From Enterovibrio sp. JCM 19048 (lineage in GTDB: Bacteria > Pseudomonadota > Gammaproteobacteria > Enterobacterales > Vibrionaceae), in assembly GCA_001310415.1 (NCBI GenBank), contig BAXE01000006.1, positions 62,001 to 126,000 on the forward strand: 64,000 nucleotides of DNA. The letters run 5' to 3'. Both the position numbers and the translations under genes were made by a program. Within the stretch, counting starts at the first letter, position 1. Each line of letters opens with the position of its first letter. Shown piece by piece: positions 1-10,328 of this stretch. The notes beneath the pieces were generated by a model that saw only the letters and a program-made list of their open reading frames with translations, was not told where the DNA came from and searched no databases.

Positions 1-1180
1 ATGATGAGTACCTTGTCCCTATTGGGCGCCCTTGTTTAACCATGCTTATCGATGTCTTTAGTGGCTGCATCATTGGTTTCCATCTCGGTTTTCATGCCCC
101 CGGATATGCAACAGTTGCTAAGGCGTTACTTAATGCCATGAAGCCTAAAGATTACGTTAAAGACTTACCGATTGAGCTTAACAACCAGTGGCTTTGCGAG
201 GGAAAAATCGAAAGGTTGGTGATGGACAATGGGGCTGAATTTTGGTCAAAAAGTATCGATGATGCCTGTAAAGAACTCAACATTGCAGTCCAATACAATC
301 CTGTAAAAAAGCCTTGGTTAAAACCTTTCATAGAAAGGTCATTCGGTATTCTGAATCAAACTTTACTCGACACCATTCCGGGAAAGACGTTTTCAAATGT
401 CCTGGAAAAAGGTGACTATGACGCTGCCAACAAGGCGGTTATGAAGTTTTCCACGTTTGTTGAAGAACTGCATCGATGGATTATCGATGTTCACAACGCG
501 AAGGCCGATTCTAGAAACAATCGCTTGCCCAATTTATATTGGCGTCAAAGCGTGAAAACGCTTCCGCTCCCCGCCTCCCTGTGAAGGACAGCAAGCAACT
601 TTCTATTATCATGGGGCTTTTAGATAAGCGGAAACTGACAGAGAAAGGCTTTCAATATGAAGACTTATTCTATCGCAGCCAAGCACTCGCTGATTACCGC
701 GCAAGGTTTCCACAGACGAAAGAATCTGCGATGAAAACCATCAAAGTCGACCCAGATGACATGTCGAGAATTTTCGTTTTTCTAGAGGAACTTGATGGCT
801 ATATTGAAGTGCCCTGTGATGATCCCGTCGGCTACACCAAGCACCTTTCGCTTCATGAACATCTCATTATCAAACGTGCTCATAAATTATACATAAAAGG
901 ACATGTAGACACGCTTTCGCTGGCCAAAGCTCGGCTGGCATTGGCGGCTCGAATGGAAGAAGAAACCGAAGATCTACGCACTTTTAAAAGGAAGCGTAAG
1001 CCACCTAAAAATATGAAAAAGATAGCAGAATTTTCAGGCATTAGCAGTGCAGAAATTGAGTCTAAGCCTCCGACTCAAAAGGAAAAAGCACCGAAAAACA
1101 GCAAAGATGAAGAATTGAAGAAAGCGGCTGAATTTTTGGACGAATGGGAAGAGATACTTGGAGAGTTAGATGACGAATAG
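1..1180 (+). CDS. tnsB: TnsB-like DDE transposase (5' end outside window, one frame break)
   Basis: This is the strand-transfer transposase of a Tn7-like element; it cuts and joins the 3' transposon ends. The reading frame is open from base 1, so the N-terminal end-binding domains and tnsA lie to the left of the window. The RNase-H fold is visible: the first catalytic Asp in LIDVFSG, the second in VMDNGAEF and the Glu in KPFIERSFG. After about base 565 the frame moves by one base in the C-rich stretch ctccccgcc and continues as a Mu-transposase-type C-terminal domain (PVKDSKQL onward) with a charged Lys/Glu-rich tail, which in Tn7-like systems contacts TnsC. It ends 11 bases inside tnsC. Restoring one base gives an uninterrupted protein, so the break may be a sequence error. 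Confidence 0.93.
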
Positions 1181-2191
1181 CAGCATGAATGAGGTAGAGC
1201 TGCTCGTCTCTAATTTCAATCAGTCTTTTGCATTGTTTCCGCCCTTTGACGCGATTCTTGGCGACCTTGAAAAGTTACGTATTAAAAGTGCGAGAGCTGG
1301 CTTTAAATCCTCAATGTTGGTTTTCGGTGACACAGGTGCGGGTAAATCAGCATTGCTTGAGCATTTCACCAAATCAAGCCAGACAAAAACGGGCCCAAAG
1401 GTACTAAGGACGAGAGTCCGGCCATCACTGCAAGAAACACTTACCTGGACTCTTCACGATTTGAACCCACACCGAAAAAACGATCGATTTATAAAAAAGG
1501 CTTCTGAAATCGGCTTAACAGATATGGTAATCCGAGAGTTGAAACAGTCGAATATAGGTATGGTGATTATTGATGAGTGTCAGGAGTTTGTGGAAATTCG
1601 TTCAGGCGACGACAAAAAAGACATCAGTAATCGATTAAAAATGATCAGTGAAGAAGCTTCCGTCTCAATGGTGTTTGTCGGTATGCTTGGTCAAAGGAAA
1701 TTGCTAGAGATAGTCAGTGGGAGTCTAGAATTCGCATCGTAAGGGAGATCCCTTATTTCAAAGTGATCAACGATGATGGCAGTAACAACAAAGAGGAAAT
1801 GAAGCGGTTTGCTCTGAGTTTGAAAGCAATCTCCAATTTGATGCCCTTTTCGAAGCGCCCTGAATTAGAACTGCCCAAGTTGAGTTTTCCACTTTTGGCT
1901 TACTCTAGGGGAGAAATGAGAGCGCTGAAAGATTTGTTGGCTGATGCTCTAGAGCTTGCATTGCTTGAAGGTGCAGAAACTCTGACTAGAAACCATTTAA
2001 AAGAAGCTGCCGAGCTTACCACCCCAAAAAACAATCCTTTTGATGACAAAGCAAACGTCATTGAAGTTCAAACGATTCAGCAGTACACACGCTTTGAATT
2101 GGATGACAGGACAGGAAGAAGAGAGAGGTTTGATCGTGCCTTTACTGCTTTAAAGCCAATACCGATGAGGAATCTACTCAGTAAACGCTAG
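1170..2191 (+). CDS. tnsC: TnsC-like AAA+ transposition regulator (one frame break)
   Basis: TnsC is the ATPase that links target selection (TniQ-Cascade) to the TnsA-TnsB transposase. Walker A is GDTGAGKS near residue 53 and Walker B is MVIIDECQEF near residue 135. The frame is lost near base 1710 and resumes one base back: a SQWESR box and REIPYFKV follow in the other frame, as expected after sensor I. The restored length is about 340 aa, normal for the I-F3 branch. Its start overlaps the end of tnsB, which implies translational coupling. Its stop overlaps the stop of the convergent xre gene by 3 to 4 bases. The short length fits CRISPR-associated TnsC rather than the longer classical Tn7 TnsC. 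Confidence 0.93.
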
Positions 2192-2502
2192 CTCTCACCA
2201 CCCCCACATAGCTTCGCAATCAGCGCCGCCTTGTCTTCATCGCTTAGCTTGTCCACCAGGCAGGCTAACTCCGCACTCAACTCACTCTCACAGAAAAAGT
2301 AATTCAAAGGTACACCAAGCTCATCGGCCATGCGCCGGAGCGTGCCGATATCCGGTGTGTGGCGGCCTTTCTCATAGTGGTTCATTCGCCCACTCGCTGA
2401 GCTTGGTTCCATACCAATTTTTATACCCAGATCTTTCTGGGTGAGACCGGCTTTTTTACGGGCTTCTTTGAGCCTCGTTGGGATTGGGTTGTCTTTTTGC
2501 AC
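2188..2502 (-). CDS. Xre-family helix-turn-helix regulator of the transposon
   Basis: This 104-aa protein is mostly one HTH_XRE domain (LKEARKKAGLTQKDLGIKIG, with recognition-helix region SSASGRMNHYEKGRHTP) plus a short C-terminal dimerisation tail. It starts at GTG; no in-frame ATG fits. It is transcribed convergently with tnsC and divergently from the gene at 2604. Two copies of a palindrome lie in the divergent promoter and a third lies in front of tniQ, so the likely role is autoregulation and control of the guide-RNA transposition operon. Xre regulators with this role are known in I-F3 Tn7-CRISPR elements. That this protein binds these sites is inferred from position and repetition, not shown. 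Confidence 0.87.
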   Translation of the reverse strand: MQKDNPIPTRLKEARKKAGLTQKDLGIKIGMEPSSASGRMNHYEKGRHTPDIGTLRRMADELGVPLNYFFCESELSAELACLVDKLSDEDKAALIAKLCGGGES

Positions 2503-2529
2503 TGAGCCATATCTGGTAGACCTATGTCG

Positions 2530-2580
2530 ACTTAGATTGTCTAAGTTTTACTGAATTCTGTATACTTAGCAATCCTAAGT
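2530..2580. promoter_or_regulatory. Paired Xre operators in the xre / winged-helix divergent promoter
   Basis: Two 17-bp palindromes of form ACTTAG-N5-CTAAGT lie at 2530-2546 (spacer ATTGT) and 2564-2580 (spacer CAATC), 34 bp centre to centre, about three helical turns. They fill the 100-bp gap between the start codons of xre and the gene at 2604. The same palindrome recurs only in front of tniQ. Half sites are perfect in both copies. Confidence 0.82.
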
Positions 2581-2603
2581 TTTTGGTGAAAGAAAAAAGT
2601 GAA

Positions 2604-3137
2604 ATGAACCGAAAAGTTCCCCTTAACCAATGGCTGTATAAAGCATTGATAGAGAAAGAAATGGATGGATTCTCGGTGTTGGAAATAAGGAATAGCCTGC
2701 TGGAAGAAACCGCAGGTCAACTTGACAAGCACGAACTTCGCAAAATGCTTTATCGCCAGATTTATAAACTGGTTGATCGGGGTTATCTGGAAAAACGAAG
2801 CGGAGAAGCAGACAATGAACCCTGCTACTTCAAATCGGACAGATTTGGCAGTGTGGCGTTTATTCCGGCAAAACGCACAGTACTTCCGTCATTAAAAAAG
2901 CACAGGCGGGAAAGCAATGAACAGCCATTTCTTAGCCACATCTCCCGAGAGAAGGCTCAATCGGAAGCTGAGCTCCGGATTGTACTAGGCGAAGTGGAAG
3001 AATATAAGCGTGTACTCGCTCACTTTCCCAAGCAATCAGCGCTTATCCAGCCGCTATATGACAAATCTAAAGAGTACTCTGCAGAGTTACTGGGAAGAAT
3101 TAACGCCCTGAGTAAGTTGGAGTCCTTGCAATGCTGA
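2604..3137 (+). CDS. Predicted winged-helix-like protein next to an SF2 helicase
   Basis: I do not recognise a named family. The first 75 residues (NQWLYKALIEKEMDGFSVLE then LDKHELRKMLYRQIYKLVDRGYLEKR) look like a winged helix: helix, helix, recognition helix, then a YLEKR wing. The rest is charged and helical, with a possible coiled coil near residues 125-165. The ATG at 2604 is preferred over TTG/GTG codons at 2583-2586. Its stop overlaps the start of the helicase (ATG at 3131), so the two probably form an operon. The promoter carries the paired Xre operators, so it may be under the same repressor. A DNA-binding partner of the helicase is the simplest guess. Confidence 0.6.
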   Translation: MNRKVPLNQWLYKALIEKEMDGFSVLEIRNSLLEETAGQLDKHELRKMLYRQIYKLVDRGYLEKRSGEADNEPCYFKSDRFGSVAFIPAKRTVLPSLKKHRRESNEQPFLSHISREKAQSEAELRIVLGEVEEYKRVLAHFPKQSALIQPLYDKSKEYSAELLGRINALSKLESLQC

Positions 3138-4492
3138 GGAAATGGCAAAGCGAATGCGTAGATTTGGCAATCGAACACTACATTCAGGTCAGCCCCATTT
3201 TCTTTGCCTTGCTACCCCTGGGGCTGGGAAAACCATCATGGCGGCCGAATTAGCCGCTACCCTTTTTGACAAAGGATGATTGACGGTGTGCTTTGCTTTT
3301 CCCCTTCAATTACGATTGCAGGCGGTATTAAAAGGACGTTTTCGCGCAGATTGAAATGCCCCTTTAAAGGAGGAATGGGCGACAAAGGTATATCTCTGAC
3401 TTACCAGAGTCTATCAAGCCTCAGTGACGAATTTTGGGCGTCGCTACATACACTTCGGCTCCTCGTCGTGTTCGATGAAATCCATCATTGCGCCGGAGGA
3501 GAAAAGCCCAATGCTTGGGGGTAGTTACTTATATCTAGAATCCAGACACTGGCAGCATTCACACTAGCCTAACAGGGACACCTTGGCGATCTAACGCGAC
3601 GCAGATTGCTTTCGCGGCCTATTCGGTGGAAGGCAATATTCATTGTGATTACAGCTATGGCCTTGCTGAGGCTGTCTCCGATCAAGTTTGTCGAAAGCCC
3701 AATGTGGTGCTGATAGATAACGAAGAATTGGTCGCTTCAAACTATGATGGCTCAAAGGATACCTATCCATCCGTCTCTGAATACCTTTCAGGCTCTGGCG
3801 AGCCCTATGGTTCTCTGCTGAATAGCGAGAGTGTTCTCCTGTATATACTCAGACTGGCTTGCCAGAAGCTCAATGAAGTTCGGCTCAGCGTCCCAGATGC
3901 TGCAGGGCTGGTTGTAGCATCAACCGTTCAGCACGCCGAACAAATTGCGTCGATGCTCAGAGCGAATTTTCAGCAAGCGTCCGTGGTTGTCACCTATAGA
4001 CATGACAACGCAAACGGGATAATTGAATCATTCAAAACGGCCAAACAACCATGGATAGTCAGCGTCGGCATGATCAGTGAAGGGACGGATATCCCAAGAC
4101 TTCAGGTTTGTTGCCACCTAAGCCGTGTCAAAACAGAACTGCATTTCCGACAGGTACTCGGGAGAATTCTGCGCAAGCGGGGACAGCAGGATGCAGATGC
4201 TTGGCTCTACACCCTTGCAGAGCCCAACTTGGTGAGTTTCGCTGAGCAGTTAACTCTCGACGTGCCAGAGAGCACGCTGGTCATTGATACTCCTAAACGA
4301 AGCATTGACGAGACTCAGACTCTTTCAAGGCTTGAGGCTACAGATACGCGAAACCACAGTGAGACGACTCATTGCAGTGAAGTCGTATTTGATGAGGTAC
4401 ATGCAGATGATATTGGCTGGCACGGCTACCAGTCTCGGGAGTTGCTGGTTTTAGGTAACTTCAAACAGCGGGTTCTCTCTCATTTTGTTTAG
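3131..4492 (+). pseudogene. SF2 DEAD/DEAH-type helicase, broken by about four frame shifts
   Basis: Joined across frames, this is a superfamily 2 helicase or translocase of about 455 aa. Motif I is ATPGAGKT (about 3216-3239), motif II is DEIHH (about 3475), motif III-like is TGTPWR (about 3578) and motif VI is QVLGRILRKRG (about 4150). Frame changes fall near 3190, 3270, 3520 and 3570, all equivalent to a missing base. From 3626 to the stop the frame is clean and contains the whole second RecA-like domain. No nuclease motif is visible. Such a high density of identical errors in one gene could be real decay, but neighbouring genes show the same pattern. It is likely transposon cargo, possibly anti-phage. 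Confidence 0.72.
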
Positions 4493-4593
4493 AGGTATTA
4501 GTGAGTTAGTCAATACAATGGGGAACATGCCTCTCCCCAGAAATTTAAACTCAGTTATAATGCCAACATCCAGTTAGTTGTACAGTTGGCACT

Positions 4594-7048
4594 ATGACCT
4601 CCACCATCAACAAATCTAAGCTCACAGAAGCCGATATCATTAGCAAATTTGTCCTCCCTAGTATCGAAGATGCTGGTTGGGACCGCATGACTCAAATCCT
4701 TCAGGAGGTCAAACTCCGAGACGGTAAAGTCGTCGTGCGTGGACAAATTGCGGCGCGTAAAAAAGTGAAATCGGCAGACATCGTGCTTTACCACAAACCC
4801 AGCATGCCACTGGCTGTGGTAGAGGCAAAAGCTAACAAGCACGAAGTGGGCAAAGGAATGCAGCAAGGGCTGGATTATGCTTCCTTGCTTGATGTGCCAT
4901 TTGTGTTTGCCACCAATGGTGATGGTTATATCTTCCACGACAAAACAAACCCAAATCAGCTCGAGACTGAAATCCGCCTTGAGGATTTCCCATCCCAGCA
5001 ATGCTGTGGGAAAAATATTGCGAGTGGAAAGGCTATAGCGACGACCAACTGCCGCTGATCACCCAAGATTACTACGATGATGGTAGCGGTAAATCACCGC
5101 GTTACTACCAGCTCAACGCCATTAACAAAACCATTGAAGCGGTCTCCAAAGGGCAAGATCGTGTGCTGCTTGTGATGGCGACAGGCACAGGTAAAACCTA
5201 CACCGCTTTTCAAATCATCTGGCGGTTGTGGAAATCAGGTGCCAAGAAGCGCATCCTGTTCTTAGCAGATCGCAATATCCTTGTCGACCAAACCAAAAAC
5301 AACGACTTCCAGCCTTTCGGCACTGCGATGACCAAAATTGGTGATAGAAGCATCGACCCTGCCTATGAAGTTCACTTAGGTCTGTATCAAGCTGTTACTG
5401 GAAAGGAGGAGCCAAAGAAGATTTTTAAAAAGGTGAGCCCTGATTTCTTCGATTTGATAATCGTTGATGAGTGTCACCGTGGGAGTGCATCAAAAGAGAG
5501 TGCTTGGCGCGAAGTTCTGGAATACTTCAGCTCTGCGACGCAAGTCGGTTTGACTGCAACGCCGAAAGAAACCGATGAGGTCTCTAACATCGAGTACTTT
5601 GGCGAACCTGTTTACACCTACTCGCTAAAACAAGGAATTGAGGACGGTTTCCTCGCTCCCTACAAAGTGGTGCGTGTCGACATCGACATTGATCTTCAAG
5701 GCTGGCGACCGACCAAAGGCCAGACAGACAAGCATGGCGAAGTCATTACAGATCGCATCTATAACCAGAGCGACTTTGACCGCAGCATGGTGATTGATGA
5801 TCGCACCATGCTTGTTGCACATACCATCACCAACTACCTGAAACGGACTGACCCGATGGCGAAAACCATCGTATTTTGTGACGACGTTGACCACGCAGAA
5901 CGTATGCGCAGAGCCATTGCCAATTGTAACCGAGAGCAAATGGATAAGAATGAAAAGTACGTAATGAAAATCACTGGTGATGATGACATTGGCAAAGCTC
6001 AGCTAGATAACTTCATCAACCCGAAAAAAGCCTATCCGGTTATTGCCACCACATCGGATCTGATGACCACGGGCGTGGATGCCAAAACCTGCAAATTGGT
6101 GGTGCTGGATTCCACCATCAAGTCCATGACCAAGTTCAAGCAGATCATCGGTCGCGGCACCCGTATCGATGACAAGTTCGGCAAACTCTGGTTCTCTATC
6201 CTCGACTTTAAAAAAGCCACTGAGCTTTTTGTTGACGAACGTTTTGATGGCACCCCAGAGCGGGTAAAAATCACCAAGCCGGAAGACTTTGAAAACCCAG
6301 AAGACCTTGATGATATCGTCGATGGCATGCCGGAAGACGAGAACGGCGAAGCGGCTATTGATGGTGAGTCACCGTTTGGTGATGACATCGACCCAGATAC
6401 GATTCTAGGGCCATCGCCACCCTATACAACTTCAGGCAGTGATACGTTCGGCCCTGGCCAGATGAGCCTATTCAGGAAGAAGTCCGGAAATTCCATGTTT
6501 CTGGTGTAGAAGTGAAAAAGATTGCCGAGCGTGTGCAGTACTACGACAGTGACGGCAAACTGGTGACCGAATCGTTCAAAGACTACACCCGCAAAGCCAT
6601 GGCGACGCAGTTTACCTCTATGGATGACTTCACCCGCAAGTGGAACGATGCTGACCGCAAACAGGCCATCATTGATGAACTCGCAGAGATTGGCATTATC
6701 TGGGAAGCACTGGAACAGGAAGTGGGCAAAGACATGGACCCCTTCGATATGATCTGCCATGTGGTGTATGACCAGCCACCTTTGACCCGTAAAGAACGTG
6801 CTGACAATGTGAAGAAGCGTAACTACTTCACAAAATATGGCGATGTGGCGCAGGAAGTTTTGAGCAATCTCCTCGATAAGTACGCTGATGCGGGCGTCAG
6901 TGAAATTGAAAACATGACGGTACTGAAAGTTGCGCCGTTCAATGAAATTGGCCGTCCGCTTGAGATAATCAAGAAAGGTTTTGGCGACAAAGAAGCCTAT
7001 CTGAAAGCCGTTAACGAACTTGAATCTGAGATTTACCAAACGGCGTAA
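4594..7048 (+). CDS. hsdR: Type I restriction enzyme R subunit (two frame breaks)
   Basis: HsdR is the translocase and nuclease subunit of the type I restriction complex. The N-terminal PD-(D/E)xK nuclease is visible as Asp62 (SADIVLY) and Glu78-x-Lys80 (VVEAK). Two RecA domains follow with ATGTGKT, VDECHRG, LTATP and QIIGRGTR, then an acidic linker ([13 protein letters not shown]) and the C-terminal helical domain that docks on HsdM-HsdS. The restored length is about 818 aa, matching the shorter EcoEI-like R family. Frame breaks lie near 5000 and 6470, both equivalent to one missing base. It is separated from hsdM by five small genes, an uncommon layout. It ends two bases from the convergent GNAT gene. 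Confidence 0.9.
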
Positions 7049-7050
7049 CT

Positions 7051-7535
7051 CTAATCCTCAAGTAAGTTCCTTAGTTGCTTGAGAAGCGTTGGTGGTTGAT
7101 AAACGCCAACGCTGTCAGACTCTTTAAGAATCAAAGTTATTTGGCCTTTTGATACCTCGAACCCGAATCGACGATAAAACACTGTCAATCGCTTAAAATC
7201 GCCATGAAGCCACCCATCAATTCGGTACAACCGAGTTCCTGACAGCACCTGATAGCCGTTGCCAGCAGCTGAGTTCCCAGCCCGTTGCTCCTAAAATCGT
7301 GTTTGCGCCTAAATATCGGCCAACGTCTGGGCCACCACAGTTGATAATCGTTGCGGATGAAGAGATCGCAAAGATCTGCTTTCTCACCATCCAAAACGAT
7401 GTTTGCATAGCCGATCATGACGCCTGACTTTAACTGAGCCTGAACACGAAAGCCTCTCGGCATTAAATCGTAAGCAACATTGATCGTGACTTCGGGAGTT
7501 TTTATCAACCTAGCCAAAATCTTGTTGTCCATCAT
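7051..7535 (-). CDS. GNAT N-acetyltransferase (one frame break)
   Basis: This is an acetyl-CoA-dependent acetyltransferase of about 160 aa beginning MMDNKILARL. The acetyl-CoA loop is seen as FRSNGLGTQLLATAI, followed by helix QELGCTEL; after a one-base frame change near 7235 the usual tail GDFKRLTVFYRRFGFEV follows. The start lies inside the 3' end of the upstream gene (25-bp overlap), so the two are translationally coupled. The substrate is unknown. GNAT toxins of toxin-antitoxin pairs look similar, but the partner does not look like a ribbon-helix-helix antitoxin. Confidence 0.7.
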
Positions 7536-7920
7536 CAAGCTCCATTGAAACACATTTGATTGCCTCGGTAAGTGCGTCATCCAGAACGCTGTGGTTGACA
7601 AATTGCGGGCGCAAGAAGCCAAGCTTTAAGGCTTTATATGTCTCGTGATCTTCAATAACCCTAAGGTACTTATCTAGTTTCTCATCAGACGTTGAACGCC
7701 GTGATAACTGTTTTTTAATTGCCTCCGATAAAGCGGCAATCTTCTTCGCTTCATCTTCTATAAAGTCATCATTGTCAAACTCAATAACTGCCTCGGCCAA
7801 GTCTGAAAAGCTCCAGCTCATTGCTCTGAGCAGCGAACGTATTTGAGCCTGTTTTTCCCCGTGTCCCCATCTGTCCCCATGCCTTTTCGTATTCTGTTCC
7901 TGTCTTAGCGAAGACATCAT
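7510..7920 (-). CDS. Hypothetical helical protein upstream of the GNAT gene
   Basis: About 136 aa from the ATG at 7920. It is predominantly helical and acidic (DLAEAVIEFDNDDFIEDEAKK) with a Lys/Arg-rich middle (KKQLSRRSTSDEKLDKYL). I recognise no catalytic motif or fold. It overlaps the start of the GNAT gene, and co-expression is the only clue. It could be a partner or antitoxin of the acetyltransferase; the sequence alone does not show that. Confidence 0.5.
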   Translation of the reverse strand: MMSSLRQEQNTKRHGDRWGHGEKQAQIRSLLRAMSWSFSDLAEAVIEFDNDDFIEDEAKKIAALSEAIKKQLSRRSTSDEKLDKYLRVIEDHETYKALKLGFLRPQFVNHSVLDDALTEAIKCVSMELDDGQQDFG

Positions 7921-7943
7921 TTGACTAAACAAGGAACCAAAAA

Positions 7944-8096
7944 ATGAACAAACCTAAAAACCCTGTTACAACCGAAGCCGCTGCTCGTGTTCAATCTGCA
8001 GAAGCCAAACAGAATGGTGGCAAAGTTGAAAAAGGTGGTTTTGTTGCGCGTATGCAGCGAGCGGCGGACAAAACTCGAAGCCAAAACAACAAGTAA
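7944..8096 (+). CDS. 50-aa SMP-like small protein
   Basis: The tiny protein MNKPKNPVTTEAAARVQSAE... contains TEAAARVQSAEAKQNGGKV and FVARMQRAADK, the pattern of short bacterial proteins resembling plant seed-maturation (SMP) repeats. It has a good ribosome site (AAGGAA at 7931-7936) before the ATG. It is soluble, basic and probably disordered. It lies 28 bp before another mini-gene and between the hsdR and hsdM segments. Family assignment is by pattern memory only. Confidence 0.62.
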   Translation: MNKPKNPVTTEAAARVQSAEAKQNGGKVEKGGFVARMQRAADKTRSQNNK

Positions 8097-8124
8097 CTAC
8101 CGCCCACCTAATGAGGAGATAACC

Positions 8125-8226
8125 ATGCCGAGATCAGCGCCTCAGCCCAACCAGAATCCGAACTACCCTAGTAAAAATCCGGGAATGCCGTCTGGAAAAG
8201 GGCGCGGTAACATCCCCAAAAAATAA
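8125..8226 (+). CDS. 33-aa Pro/Asn/Gly-rich small protein
   Basis: The product is a basic, low-complexity 33-residue peptide (MPRSAPQPNQNPNYPSKNPG then SGKGRGNIPKK). A strong ribosome site (GAGGAG, about 8113-8118) stands at the right distance. It follows the SMP-like gene in the same direction, so the pair is probably one transcript ending at the hairpin at 8239. Function is unknown; pairs of such mini-proteins recur near restriction cassettes in my recollection. Confidence 0.5.
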   Translation: MPRSAPQPNQNPNYPSKNPGMPSGKGRGNIPKK

Positions 8227-8238
8227 ATATCGTTCAGC

Positions 8239-8258
8239 AGAGGCTCTCAGGAGCCTCT
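8239..8258. terminator. Bidirectional hairpin between convergent genes
   Basis: AGAGGCTC-TCAG-GAGCCTCT forms a perfect 8-bp stem with a 4-nt loop at the meeting point of the 33-aa gene and the minus-strand zinc-ribbon gene; T-rich sequence flanks it. Confidence 0.6.
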
Positions 8259-8660
8259 ATTACATGCAGCGATTGCGATTTTGAACGGCTCAGAAAATGA
8301 CATTTGGGATTCTTTAAAGTCACTGTAGGGCACTTGAGAGATCGTAGCTTCTGTCGCACACAAACATACGGCTCGTTTGTCTTGATACCGGCTAATAGAT
8401 AATGACTGTGCAGAGCTATTTACGCAGCTATCAACAATGGCGTACTCGACACCCACCGGATATCTGTTGGCATCCAGCAAATGATCAATTTTATATCCAC
8501 CTATCAATCCAATAATCATTGCTGAACCAGCTGAAATCATGGGCTTTTTCAACTTTCGGAAAGACTGGCCTTTGAAGCTTTTACTGCATTTACAGCAAAT
8601 TATGTGCTCTGCGAATTCGATACTGTTCGATGTCGAGCAATGTGGACATTCAATATTCAT
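8247..8660 (-). CDS. Zinc-ribbon single-pass membrane protein
   Basis: 137 aa. The N terminus is a zinc ribbon (CPHCS near residue 5 and CCKCSK near residue 22), a basic stretch follows (KSFKGQSFRKLKK), then one hydrophobic segment (ISAGSAMIIGLIGG). The C-terminal half holds several Cys residues (DSCVN, AVCLCATEA, AACNRG) and is probably on the far side of the membrane. The layout recalls zinc-ribbon membrane sensors found among defence genes. It is divergent from hsdM, and its stop overlaps the shared hairpin. No enzymatic motif was seen. Confidence 0.6.
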   Translation of the reverse strand: MNIECPHCSTSNSIEFAEHIICCKCSKSFKGQSFRKLKKPMISAGSAMIIGLIGGYKIDHLLDANRYPVGVEYAIVDSCVNSSAQSLSISRYQDKRAVCLCATEATISQVPYSDFKESQMSFSEPFKIAIAACNRGS

Positions 8661-8825
8661 TATTTATGCAGCCAAAAATAATAACAATACCAAGTTGTTA
8701 CGCATGTTACAGCGTTTGGCGACACCGGCAGAATGGAACACACAATTCCTTTGATTGCCCTCTCATTAAGAACTAACTTCCGCTATAATTCTCGCAATTT
8801 TTCGCACTTCAAAAGCAGTTAAATC

Positions 8826-10328
8826 ATGTCTATCAGTTCTGTAATCAAATCCATTCAAGACATCATGCGTAAAGATGCCGGTGTCGACGGCGATGCACAG
8901 CGCCTTGGGCAACTTTCCTGGTTATTGTTCCTCAAAGTCTTCGATGCGCAGGAAGAAGAATTAGAGCTGGAGTTGGACGATTACAAAGCGCCAATCAATG
9001 AAAAATACCTGTGGCGCAACTGGGCGGCAGATGCACAAGGCATTACCGGTGACAAACTGCTGGAGTTTGTGAACGACGACCTGTTCCACAACCTGAAAAA
9101 CATGGCAGCGCCGGTAGACACTAACCCACGTGGCTATGTGGTGAGAGAAGCGTTCAGCGATGCCTACAACTACATGAAAAACGGCACCCTGCTGCGTCAG
9201 GTCATCAACAAGCTCAATGAAATCGACTTTACTGACACGCAGGAACGCCACCTGTTTGGTGATATCTACGAGCAAATCTTGCGTGACCTACAAAGCGCAG
9301 GTAATGCGGGCGAGTTCTATACCCCACGTGCGGTGACCCGTTTTATCGTCGACCGTCTTGACCCGAAATTGGGCGAGAACGTATTTGACCCATCATGCGG
9401 TACGGGCGGCTTCTTGACCTGCTCCATCAACCATATTCGAGAGCACGACAAGCCGGAAACCAGCGAGCAGTACGCGACATTCCAGAAGCAATTCCATGGC
9501 GTTGAGAAGAAGCAACTGCCGCACCTGCTATGTATTACCAACATGATGCTGCATGGCATTGAAGTGCCGTCGCAAATCAAACACGACAACACGCTGAACA
9601 AGCCGCTTTCTAACTGGGATAGCAATATTAACGTGATTGCGACCAACCCACCGTTTGGCGGTACCGAAGAAGACGGGATTGAAAAGAACTTCCCAGCCGA
9701 AATGCAAACCCGTGAAACGGCGGATTTGTTCCTACAACTGATTATTGAAGTGCTGGACCCTGCAAATGGCCGTGCGGGTGTGGTATTGCCGGATGGCACC
9801 TTGTTTGGCGAAGGCGTCAAAACCAAAATCAAAAAGCTGCTGACCGAAGAATGTAACCTGCACACCATTGTGCGCCTGCCAAACGGCGTGTTTAACCCTT
9901 ACACGGGCATTAAGACCAACATTCTGTTCTTCACCAAAGGCAAACCAACGAAAGAAGTATGGTTCTACGAGCACCCATACCCAGAGGGCGTGAAGAACTA
10001 CAGCAAAACCAAACCGATGAAGTTCGAAGAGTTTCAGGCTGAAATCGACTGGTGGGGCGTTGAGGCAGACGGCTTTGCCAGCCGTGTAGAAAACAACCAC
10101 GCGTGGAAAGTCTCGATTGATGAGATCATCGCCCGCAACTTCAACCTGGACATTAAAAACCCGTATCAAGGTGAAGTCGTCAGCCATGACCCGGATGAAC
10201 TGCTGCAAAGCTACCAGACTCAACAGCAGGAAATCACCGAGCTGCGCAATCAACTGAAAGAGATTCTGGGGAATGCTTTGTCTTCGTCACAGACAGCATC
10301 AACACAAGCTGCGGATGAGGTGAAGTAA
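8826..10328 (+). CDS. hsdM: Type I restriction-modification N6-adenine methyltransferase
   Basis: HsdM methylates adenine in the sequence chosen by HsdS and is needed for restriction. The product is intact, 500 aa. The N-terminal HsdM_N helical domain is followed by the catalytic domain with the S-adenosylmethionine loop DPSCGTGGFL (about residue 190) and the N6-adenine motif NPPFGG (about residue 275). AGNAGEFYTPRAV precedes motif I as usual. The C-terminal coiled segment (LLQSYQTQQQEITELRNQLK) contacts HsdS. Its stop codon overlaps the hsdS start by one base, so the two are coupled. Confidence 0.96.
   Translation: MSISSVIKSIQDIMRKDAGVDGDAQRLGQLSWLLFLKVFDAQEEELELELDDYKAPINEKYLWRNWAADAQGITGDKLLEFVNDDLFHNLKNMAAPVDTNPRGYVVREAFSDAYNYMKNGTLLRQVINKLNEIDFTDTQERHLFGDIYEQILRDLQSAGNAGEFYTPRAVTRFIVDRLDPKLGENVFDPSCGTGGFLTCSINHIREHDKPETSEQYATFQKQFHGVEKKQLPHLLCITNMMLHGIEVPSQIKHDNTLNKPLSNWDSNINVIATNPPFGGTEEDGIEKNFPAEMQTRETADLFLQLIIEVLDPANGRAGVVLPDGTLFGEGVKTKIKKLLTEECNLHTIVRLPNGVFNPYTGIKTNILFFTKGKPTKEVWFYEHPYPEGVKNYSKTKPMKFEEFQAEIDWWGVEADGFASRVENNHAWKVSIDEIIARNFNLDIKNPYQGEVVSHDPDELLQSYQTQQQEITELRNQLKEILGNALSSSQTASTQAADEVK

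Noticed and set aside
3131..7048. Reading the broken helicase and hsdR as one larger restriction enzyme
   Set aside because: Each has its own complete set of helicase motifs and its own start; a non-coding gap of about 100 bp separates them.
7051..7920. GNAT-RHH toxin-antitoxin pair
   Set aside because: The partner protein is acidic and helical with no ribbon-helix-helix pattern, so I left the acetyltransferase as a plain GNAT.
9317..10253. Minus-strand open frames under hsdM
   Set aside because: They lie opposite a clear, intact methyltransferase and have no motif.
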